Below are positions 15,636-23,500 of a stretch of DNA of 28,288 bases, in pieces. The stretch's first letter is position 1. Every line of letters starts with the position of its first letter. The position numbers and the translations under genes were made by a program. The notes below the pieces were generated by a model. The model saw only the letters and a list, made by a program, of their open reading frames with translations, did not search any database and was not told the origin of the DNA. Source of the DNA: a virus. The stretch is from IMG/VR virus record IMGVR_UViG_3300042555_001005, positions 1 through 28,288 of that record; one strand, given 5' to 3'.

Positions 15636-15920
15636 ATGCCTTTAAAAATTGATAAACTAATAGCAACCGAAGTTTTTGTTGACGGAAATGAGGTTACTGG
15701 TAAAGAAGGATCTCTTACAAACATTTGGATTCCATTACAACTGAATGGGGATCAAAGCGGTGGTGTTATTAATCTTTATGGAATTGAAAACAATTTATTT
15801 TATGGTGATGGATCAGTTTTAAATTCTGGGAACTTATCAAACCAACCTTTTTCATTCTACGAAGATAATAATGGTTTAATCCATATTGGTGTTCGCACTG
15901 ATGTAGGAGGACCGGCTTAG
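15636..15920 (+). CDS. Small 94-aa protein ending Gly-Pro-Ala
   Basis: An unknown small protein with a beta-rich look: LIATEVFVDGNEV, LTNIWIPLQLNGD, SGGVINLYGIEN, LIHIGVRTDVGGPA. There are no Cys, signal peptide or membrane helix. It is the first of three small genes between two terminators, all ending in Pro-Ala. The position just before terminase and the beta-rich, Gly/Asn-rich composition suit a small decoration or tail-tip protein, but this is only inference. Confidence 0.7.
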   Translation: MPLKIDKLIATEVFVDGNEVTGKEGSLTNIWIPLQLNGDQSGGVINLYGIENNLFYGDGSVLNSGNLSNQPFSFYEDNNGLIHIGVRTDVGGPA

Positions 15921-15954
15921 TAAATAAATAAATAAAAATTAAAAAAATAAAAAT

Positions 15955-16242
15955 ATGGGACAAAGTTTTACAGAAAAAATATTACTTCCAAAAGGATCAA
16001 CAATTGTTGAAGGAAGTTTCCAAGTTCAAGTAGGAACATATTGGATAGATGGTAATGGTGAGATTTCACAAAAATTAACAGCACAACAGTTATTAAACCA
16101 ATATGGTGTGATAATTACAGCATCAAATAGGGATGAAGAATTAGTTGGAAGTCTTGGACTTTTAGAATATTCAGATATTGAAGTTGTGATTGATCAAAAA
16201 CCAACTGGTGGATGTGCTTTTAAACTACAAATACCAGCATAA
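15955..16242 (+). CDS. Small 95-aa protein ending Ile-Pro-Ala
   Basis: An unknown small protein starting MGQSFTEKILLPKGSTIVEG. It appears beta-rich (FQVQVGTYWIDGNGEIS, YGVIITAS, EVVIDQKPTGGCAFKLQIPA) with one helix LTAQQLLNQY. It follows the 94-aa gene by 34 nt with an A-rich leader and no Shine-Dalgarno. Its ending resembles those of its two small neighbours. Function cannot be deduced. Confidence 0.7.
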   Translation: MGQSFTEKILLPKGSTIVEGSFQVQVGTYWIDGNGEISQKLTAQQLLNQYGVIITASNRDEELVGSLGLLEYSDIEVVIDQKPTGGCAFKLQIPA

Positions 16243-16275
16243 CTAGAAAATAAACAATAAAAGAAAATTAAAAAA

Positions 16276-16383
16276 ATGAAGACAACACCTGAAAATAGTT
16301 ACATTAAATTTGATGTTAAATTACCTAATAATAAAATAATTACAGTTACAATACCTTTACGACAACCAGCGGTACCGGCTTAG
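16276..16383 (+). CDS. Very small 35-aa protein ending Val-Pro-Ala
   Basis: This short open frame reads MKTTPENSYIKFDVKLPNNK and ends RQPAVPA, with TAG at 16381-16383. It is preceded by the same A-rich leader (TTAAAAAAATG) as the other genes, lies 33 nt after the 95-aa gene, and ends ahead of a terminator. The Pro-Ala ending shared with the two genes before it argues that it is real. It looks like a beta hairpin (KFDVKLPNNKIITVTIPL). Confidence 0.55.
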   Translation: MKTTPENSYIKFDVKLPNNKIITVTIPLRQPAVPA

Positions 16384-16407
16384 TAATTATTTATTTTAGA
16401 ATATTTT

Positions 16408-16438
16408 TAAACCCCCATCTATTATATTTGGGGGTTTT
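16408..16438 (+). terminator. Intrinsic terminator before terminase
   Basis: AAACCCCCA pairs with TTGGGGGTTT around an AT-rich loop, and the T run follows. It ends the small-protein unit. Confidence 0.85.
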
Positions 16439-16440
16439 GA

Positions 16441-16447
16441 TATTTAT
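16441..16447 (+). promoter_or_regulatory. TATTTAT element before terminase
   Basis: TATTTATA lies directly after the terminator and 14 nt before the ATG at 16462. Confidence 0.5.
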
Positions 16448-16461
16448 ATTAAAATATCTTT

Positions 16462-19400
16462 ATGGGTTTAACAAAAGAACAGGTGATGTTGGAGTATGTG
16501 AGATGTATGAAAGACACTCCATATGCTTTAAGAACATATTTACAAACATATGATAATACCGTTTCCAAATATGTACCATTAGAGTTATTTCCAGATCAAA
16601 TATCACTACTTAAAGATTATGAAGATTTTGAAGAAAATATAGCTTTAAAATATCGTCAGGCTGGTGTATCAACAGTAACCGCTGCTTGGATATCAAAAAG
16701 ACTGGTTTTTGCAAAAAAAGAACGACCAGAAAAAATATTGATTATTGCCAACAAACTTGATACATCAATGGAGATGGCAAATAAAATTAGAGCCTTTGTA
16801 GAACAATGGCCTTCTTGGGTTGGAACCGGATTTTCAGCTGATAAAAACTCACAAAGACACTATAAACTAACAAATGGTTGTGAAGTTAAAGCTGTTGCAA
16901 CATCACGAGATGCGTTGAGGGGTTATACACCAACAATACTTGTATTTGATGAGGCGGCGTTTATCGAAGCTGATGGTGATTTCTGGGCAGCTTGTATGGC
17001 GTCCCTATCTACCGGTGGTAAAGTTATTGTTGTTTCAACACCAAACGGTTATGATCCAATTTATTATGAAATATATAATCAGGCAAATAAAGGAATTAAC
17101 AATTTTAAAATTTCTGAAATGTTTTGGTGGAAAGACCCAAGATATTCAAAAGATTTATATTTAGTTCCAACTGATGATATGGTTGATTATCTACTTAATA
17201 AAGATGAAAGAGATCATTCTGGGAATATATCATTTGAGGACTCGGATCCATATAATAGGGATTATGAGAAAATAAGAGAATATTTTTCACAAGGATATAA
17301 ACCATGTTCTACTTGGTATGAGAAGATGGTTAAAAAATTAAAATACGATAAAAGAAAAATTAACCAAGAGTTAAATTGTGAATTTTTAGGGTCTGGAGAT
17401 AATGTATTTGACGGAAAACAACTTGATTACATAAAACAAAACACAATACAAGAAGCTCCAACAAAAATGATGGGTAATGCTCTTTGGATTTGGAAAGAAC
17501 CAGTACCGGGACATAAATACATTTTAGGTTGTTTGCCACCTAGTGAAAAAGTATTAACTGATTGTGGGTTAAAAAATATTGAAGATGTTACATTAGATGA
17601 TAAGTTAGTTAGTGAAAATGGTGAATATGTTAAGATTTATAATAAACAAATATACCCAGTCGTTGATGAGGATATTTTTACAATTAAGGTCGACAACACT
17701 TTTAGAAAAACGACATTCACAAAAGAACATCCGTTGTTAATAAGTAATCCAGTTTTAAAACGTAATTATAGTAAAAAACATAATTCATTAGATTTTAATG
17801 AAAGATATTGGGATTTTAATTTTAAATACACAAGGGTTGAGGAAGTTGAGGTTGGTGATTGGGTTAAAACTCCGAATATTTATAATAAAGAAATTGAAAA
17901 TATATTAGAGGATAAATGGGTTATTTCTGAAAATATTAGAACCGATTTTAATATTAAATCACCATTAAAGGATAAAGATTTTTGGTGGTTTATAGGTATG
18001 TGGTTAGGTGATGGTTGTATGTATGATGTTGGTCATAGTTTTACAATAAATATCTGTTTTGATTCTAAAGATTTGTATTATTTGGATAAAACAAAAAATA
18101 TAATAAAAAGATTATTTGACAGAAGTCCGTCATTTTTTGATAAAGATCAGAATAGTTATGAATTAGTGTTTAATTCAAAATTTCTATATCATTTTATATT
18201 AGAAAATTTTGGTAAATATTCATATGGTAAAAAAATATCAGAATGGGTTAAATTTATACCTAAAGAATATAAAATTGAATTGATAAAAGGTTATTTAGCT
18301 AGTGACGGTTGTTGGTTGAAAACCAAAAAAAAAGGTAAAGTAAATTCTAAAATAACATTTGTTAGTATAAATTTGGAACTATTGGAGTCAATCCAAGACA
18401 TATTGTTTTCATTTGGTGTTGTTTCATCGTTAAGTAAGTTACGAAATGAAAAACAATCACAAATAAAGGGTAAAACTATAAAACATAAAGAAACATACAG
18501 TTTATCATTATCAAATCAAGATAGTTTGGATTTAATTAAAATTTTGAATAATGATAAACTTGACCCCAAATTAAATAGATTTGAGTTAAGTGATTTTAGT
18601 ATTAATAATAAAAGGATTATAAGTGGGTGTCATTTTAGTAAGGATAATAAATATATTTACTTTAGGATTAAAGATATTGATAAGAATCAATTTACTGGAA
18701 ATGTGTATAACTTTGAGTGTGAAACACATACTTTTATGTGTCACCACATTACCACACACAACTGTGATGTTTCTCGTGGTGATAGTGAGGACTTTTCCTC
18801 ACTCCAGATTATTGATTTTGATGAAAGAGAACAAGTATTAGAATATGTTGGAAAGATCCCTCCTGATGCTTTAGCTGAAATTGCGTATAAATGGGGGATA
18901 ATGTATAACGCATTTTGTGTTGTGGATATCACCGGTGGTATGGGAATCACAACTGTAAGAAAAATGCAAGAACTTGGATATAAAAACCTTTATATTGATG
19001 GTGTTGATTCTATGAATATTTGGGCTGTTAATAAAACATCGGCAGATAAAATACCAGGAATAAATTTTAATAACAAAAGAGTTCAAATTATTGCGGCATT
19101 TGAGGAATATGTAAGACATAAATTTAAAATCAGAAGTGTTCGTTTGTATAATGAGATGAATACGTTTGTCTATATAAACGGAAGGCCAGATCACCAAAAA
19201 GGACAACACGATGATCTTATAATGGGTATATCAATGGCAATATATGTTGGTGAGTCATCATTCTCAAAACTTGAAAAAGTTACAGAAAAAACAAAAATAA
19301 TGATTGAATCTTGGACTGTTGCAAATAATGATAATATTGGAAAACAAATTCATTTTGATCCTGTAATACCAAATATGGGAGTTAATAACGATAGATTTAA

Positions 19401-19467
19401 TAGAAATAATTCCGGACCGTCAAGAAGAGATTATATGGAATATGGTTGGTTATTTGGTAAAAGATAG
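16462..19467 (+). CDS. Terminase large subunit (gp17-like) with intein
   Basis: TerL is the ATP-driven DNA packaging motor and headful nuclease. The ATPase half shows a degenerate Walker A KYRQAGVST (63-71), Walker B ILVFDEAAF (159-167) and motif C VIVVSTPNG (188-196). The nuclease half shows Asp769 (CDVSRGD), Asp822 (VVDITGG) and Asp917/918 (GQHDDLIMG), the acidic triad of the RNase H-like fold. Residues 357-767 are an intein of 411 aa; removing it gives 590 aa, a normal size for gp17-type terminases. The intein splits the first nuclease motif between Gly356 and Cys768, so unspliced protein cannot cut DNA. The start follows a TATTTAT element. No small terminase gene is recognised nearby. Confidence 0.95.
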   Translation: MGLTKEQVMLEYVRCMKDTPYALRTYLQTYDNTVSKYVPLELFPDQISLLKDYEDFEENIALKYRQAGVSTVTAAWISKRLVFAKKERPEKILIIANKLDTSMEMANKIRAFVEQWPSWVGTGFSADKNSQRHYKLTNGCEVKAVATSRDALRGYTPTILVFDEAAFIEADGDFWAACMASLSTGGKVIVVSTPNGYDPIYYEIYNQANKGINNFKISEMFWWKDPRYSKDLYLVPTDDMVDYLLNKDERDHSGNISFEDSDPYNRDYEKIREYFSQGYKPCSTWYEKMVKKLKYDKRKINQELNCEFLGSGDNVFDGKQLDYIKQNTIQEAPTKMMGNALWIWKEPVPGHKYILGCLPPSEKVLTDCGLKNIEDVTLDDKLVSENGEYVKIYNKQIYPVVDEDIFTIKVDNTFRKTTFTKEHPLLISNPVLKRNYSKKHNSLDFNERYWDFNFKYTRVEEVEVGDWVKTPNIYNKEIENILEDKWVISENIRTDFNIKSPLKDKDFWWFIGMWLGDGCMYDVGHSFTINICFDSKDLYYLDKTKNIIKRLFDRSPSFFDKDQNSYELVFNSKFLYHFILENFGKYSYGKKISEWVKFIPKEYKIELIKGYLASDGCWLKTKKKGKVNSKITFVSINLELLESIQDILFSFGVVSSLSKLRNEKQSQIKGKTIKHKETYSLSLSNQDSLDLIKILNNDKLDPKLNRFELSDFSINNKRIISGCHFSKDNKYIYFRIKDIDKNQFTGNVYNFECETHTFMCHHITTHNCDVSRGDSEDFSSLQIIDFDEREQVLEYVGKIPPDALAEIAYKWGIMYNAFCVVDITGGMGITTVRKMQELGYKNLYIDGVDSMNIWAVNKTSADKIPGINFNNKRVQIIAAFEEYVRHKFKIRSVRLYNEMNTFVYINGRPDHQKGQHDDLIMGISMAIYVGESSFSKLEKVTEKTKIMIESWTVANNDNIGKQIHFDPVIPNMGVNNDRFNRNNSGPSRRDYMEYGWLFGKR
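17530..18762 (+). mobile_element. TerL intein with LAGLIDADG endonuclease
   Basis: The intein runs from Cys357 to Asn767 of the terminase with Cys768 as +1 residue. Block A starts CLPPSEKVLTDCGL, block B is TFTKEHPLLIS, block F is VYNFECETHTFMC, and block G is HITTHN-C with penultimate His. Two LAGLIDADG motifs, FIGMWLGDGCM (510-520) and IKGYLASDGCW (608-618), mark a homing endonuclease with both catalytic Asp present. All class 1 splicing residues look intact, so it should splice. Confidence 0.92.
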
Positions 19468-19474
19468 TATTTAT
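19468..19474 (+). promoter_or_regulatory. TATTTAT element before the TP-repeat protein gene
   Basis: TATTTATC overlaps the end of terminase by its stop region and ends 4 nt before the ATG at 19479, again predicting a leaderless transcript. Confidence 0.5.
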
Positions 19475-19478
19475 CTAT

Positions 19479-20429
19479 ATGGGGTTAGAAAGACGAAAAA
19501 AATCTGGCAGATTGATTGGTGGATCAAGATTGGTTGTTGATGGAGAACCAATTTATTCCGTATTAAAATTTATCCCAGATATTAAAAAAGAAAGAAAATT
19601 AGATGAATTTATTGATGGTGAAGAAATTCCAACCCCAACACCAACACCAATACCAACTTTAGAAACTTGTAGAATTGAAACACAATTTTATGAAGATATT
19701 ATAACACAAGATAACTTCAAACTAGTTTGGGATATTTGTAATATAACGCCAACACCTACCCCTACACCGACACCAATACCTATAAGTTGTGACTGCATAC
19801 AAGTTACATATCAATTAATAGGTGAAGAACCTGTTACGGTTAATGTAATAAAAGAACCTGAATCATATAATGGTAAAAATGTTTATTCATTCGAGGTAAA
19901 TGAAGAAACCAATATAATATATTGGAGAAATGATTTTGAAGGCGATATAAATTGGGTTGTTGAAAATGTAGATGGGGAAGGACCCTTCTACCAAGCAAAT
20001 TTAGAATCCGATACATTTTGTCCTTTTGGGATATACACAATACAAGAAGGTAGTATTTTTGAATCATTTGTAGTTTCTGAATGTGGTCTAACACCTACTC
20101 CTACACCAACACCAATACCTATAAGTTGTGATGAATGTATTCGTGTATCTTTTACTTATAATGGTGTTGATTATGAATATGATGTACCAAAATCAGATGA
20201 AATAGTTAATGGAAGAAATAAATATGCTTTCGATCCAGATGCTCCAGTATTTATTGAAATATTTTGGAATGAAACTTATTGGCTAATAATAATACAAGGA
20301 GTAGCTTTAGATAATATTGTTTATACAAATAGTGCTGATGTTTTATGTCCTACGTTTGATAATTGGGTTTTTGATGGTGGTTATGAAGTAGAAAACCTTG
20401 TAACAACTTTATGTTACCCAACAATTTAA
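19479..20429 (+). CDS. Modular protein with TPTP linkers and a duplicated domain
   Basis: The 316-aa protein has an N-terminal basic segment (MGLERRKKSGRLIGGSRLVV), then three Thr-Pro linkers (50-60, 90-102, 205-214). The last two end in the identical sequence PTPIPISCD and each opens a domain of about 100 residues (103-202 and 216-312). The domains are alike: CIQVTYQLIG/CIRVSFTYNG, NGKNVYSF/NGRNKYAF, a Trp-containing strand, then a Cys-Pro motif (FCPFG/LCPTF) and a final Cys, suggesting beta-sandwich units with paired Cys. Repeated beta domains on rigid Pro linkers are typical of surface-exposed phage head fibres or decorations. No signal peptide is present. It sits between terminase and portal where T4 has sheath and tube genes. 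Confidence 0.75.
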   Translation: MGLERRKKSGRLIGGSRLVVDGEPIYSVLKFIPDIKKERKLDEFIDGEEIPTPTPTPIPTLETCRIETQFYEDIITQDNFKLVWDICNITPTPTPTPTPIPISCDCIQVTYQLIGEEPVTVNVIKEPESYNGKNVYSFEVNEETNIIYWRNDFEGDINWVVENVDGEGPFYQANLESDTFCPFGIYTIQEGSIFESFVVSECGLTPTPTPTPIPISCDECIRVSFTYNGVDYEYDVPKSDEIVNGRNKYAFDPDAPVFIEIFWNETYWLIIIQGVALDNIVYTNSADVLCPTFDNWVFDGGYEVENLVTTLCYPTI

Positions 20430-20464
20430 GCTTAATCAATAATATCACATAAATAATTTTAAAC

Positions 20465-20471
20465 TATTTAT
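20465..20471 (+). promoter_or_regulatory. TATTTAT element before the portal gene
   Basis: TATTTATA lies 60 nt before the ATG at 20532, so the portal mRNA would have a longer leader than its neighbours. Confidence 0.4.
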
Positions 20472-20531
20472 ATAATAAATTAATTTGGTGTTAAACATTT
20501 AGAATTGAAAAAATATAAATAAATTTTAATT

Positions 20532-23500
20532 ATGGAAAAAAATAACTTGACAATATGGCAGAAATTATCCAAAACATTTGGCCCCAACTCACTTTTGAAT
20601 CTAGACCAACCAACAGTTAAATTGGATAAAACGGTTTTATTAAAAACAACAGATAAACAAGAATACGAAAAAGAAAAATTAGAATACCAACAAAGTTTAT
20701 TTTTAAGTAATCAATGGCAAAAAATTGAGAATAATTTATATGCTCAAGCGGTGTATTATGAACCTAATAGAATTGCGGCTTTTTATGATTATGAATCAAT
20801 GGAATATTGTATTGCGGGAGATACTAAAATCGCAACCACAGATGGTTTTATAACAATTAAAGAATTAGCCGAAAAAGGTAGAGATTATGAATTTATTACG
20901 TACGCATATGACCACAATTTAAAAAAAGTTGTTCCGGCTTTAGCTAGAAATGCTCATTATACGAGAGATGAAATGACATATAAAATTACATTTGACGACG
21001 GTTCATATATTGTAACAACATGGGAACATCAACTAATGAAAAGAGATGGTTCATTTGAACGTGTAATGAACTTAAAAGAAGGGGACTCAATGATGCCTTT
21101 TTATAGAAAATCATTTTACAATAATGAAAAATATAATTGGGTATATACTTGTAATTCAGAAGAAGGTCATAATGGATGGGTTTCGGAACATAATTTAATT
21201 GCAGAATGGTTTTATGGTAAAAAAATTAACAAAGATGAAGAAGTTCATCATATAGATTTTAACGGTAAAAATAACAAACCGGAAAATTTACAAATAATGA
21301 ATATTTCCGAACATAGAGCTTATCACGCAAGATTAAACAACGAAAAATTGTGGACAAACCCAGAGTATAGACAAAAAATGTCTGAAGTTGCAAAAAGAAC
21401 AGGTGAACATAGTTGGGATGGTAAGAGAAGTGGTATTAATAACCCAGCTTACTTTAAAATACCTTTTGATAGTATCATAGAAACCGCCAGAGAAATAAAA
21501 ACATTAAAGGGTACTGCAAAAAAATTAAATGTATCATATAGAAAAATACAAAGAGAAATCGTAAATAGTGGGTATAAAGATTGGTCCACATTTTTAGAAG
21601 CATACGGGATTAAAAAATCAATATACGCAACAGTAAAAAGTAAGGGAAACACATTAGTATTTAATCATAAAATAGTATCAATAGAAGAAAATGGTGTCAT
21701 ACCTGTTTATGATTTAACAGTTCCAGGATATAAAAACTTTGCAACTGATACTATATTTTCACATAATACTCCTGAAATATCAACGGCTTTAGACATTTAT
21801 TCTGAGGAATCTACAACACCAAATCAAGATGGTTATGTTCTACAGATATATTCAGAATCAAAGAGAATCAAATCAATTTTAACTGATTTGTTTAATAATG
21901 TTTTGGACATATCAATCAATTTACCAATGTGGGTAAGAAACACTCCAATTAGAGAGAATACTATGATACCATTATTAGATGGTACAGAAGTATCAATAAA
22001 AGAATTGAGTGATAGGATTAAGAATGGTGAGGAGATTTGGTCTTACTCAATACAAGATGGAACTAAAGCAATTGTTCCTAGTAAAATTATATGGTGTGAC
22101 CTAACTAGAAAAAATAGTGAGTTGTATAGGGTCACACTAGATGATGGTACATATATTGACACGACACCAGATCACGAATATATGCTTAGGGATGGGTCAT
22201 TTAAACGAGCTGATAAATTAACTAAAGGTGAATCATTAATGCCGTTTTACACTAAAAAAAGTGAAAAGAAAAAAGACCGAATTGTCGGTTATGAAAAGGT
22301 ATTTAACCCAAGTACAGGAAAATATAAATTTACCCACACAATGGTTTCACATGAATGTGTTAGAGATTTGGAAAATGAAAAAATAATTGGTGAGCAATTT
22401 GACACACATCACATTGATTTTAACAAACTAAATAATCACCCAAAAAATTTGAGTAGAATGAGACATTCGGATCATTTTAAATTACATGTGGAACATTTTA
22501 ATAAAATATTAGGTTCGCCAGAAGTTGTTAAAAAAAGAATGGATGGAATTGATAGGTATTTGCGTTCAGAAAAACGAAGACAAAGACTATCCAAAGAAAT
22601 GACTGGTGTCTATAATAGATATTTTGAAAATTATAATAATAGTGAATTACATGTCAAACACAATATAATTCGTTCAAATAAAATGTTAAATCATTGGAGA
22701 GATAATAATTTTATAGAAAAAACAAAAAAGGGGATGACAATTGAAATTAATGATACTTGTTTATCGTATATTTCTAATTTAATTAAAAATTGTGAGACAT
22801 ATGTGGGAGTAAATGAGTTGTCAAAAATTCTCAAATCAGATAATGAGTTTATCAAACTATTCAAAGAAAATTATAAATTAAATAAAAATATCACAAAATC
22901 AATTAATCCAACAACATTAAAAAAAGTTATTTTAAGAAAAACAAATAAAAATTATTTTGATTTTATATCTGATATTAAACCAGAAATTATTTTAGATGAA
23001 AAATATATTAAAGCTAAGTCAATTTTTGAAGGAAAAACTAAAGTAAAAGTTATTAACCATAAAGTTGTTTCAGTAATTAAGTTAGATGAAACATCTGATG
23101 TTTATTGTTTAGAAGCTGTTGGTCCGAACGGAGAACATGATAGACATAATTTCCCAGTCTGTGGTTTTGATGTAAATGGTAATCATTCAAGAGAAACCGG
23201 TGTGTTTTTGTCCAACTGTAAATATGGCGATAATTTCGTTTATTTAAAATTAGACCCAGAAAAAGGTGTTGTCGGCTGTCTTCAACTACCAAACATAGAA
23301 ATTGAAAGACTAGAAAGAGGAATGGAAGCCAGAACTATGAATTCGGTTTTGGGTCCTGAAGTTCAATTCAAAAATAAAAATTTAAAGTTTGTTTGGAAAA
23401 ACAAAGACATGGAGTTTAACACTTGGGAAATGGCTCATTTCAGATTATTAGGTGATGATAGAAAACTTCCATACGGAACATCAATGCTTGAAAAAGCTCG

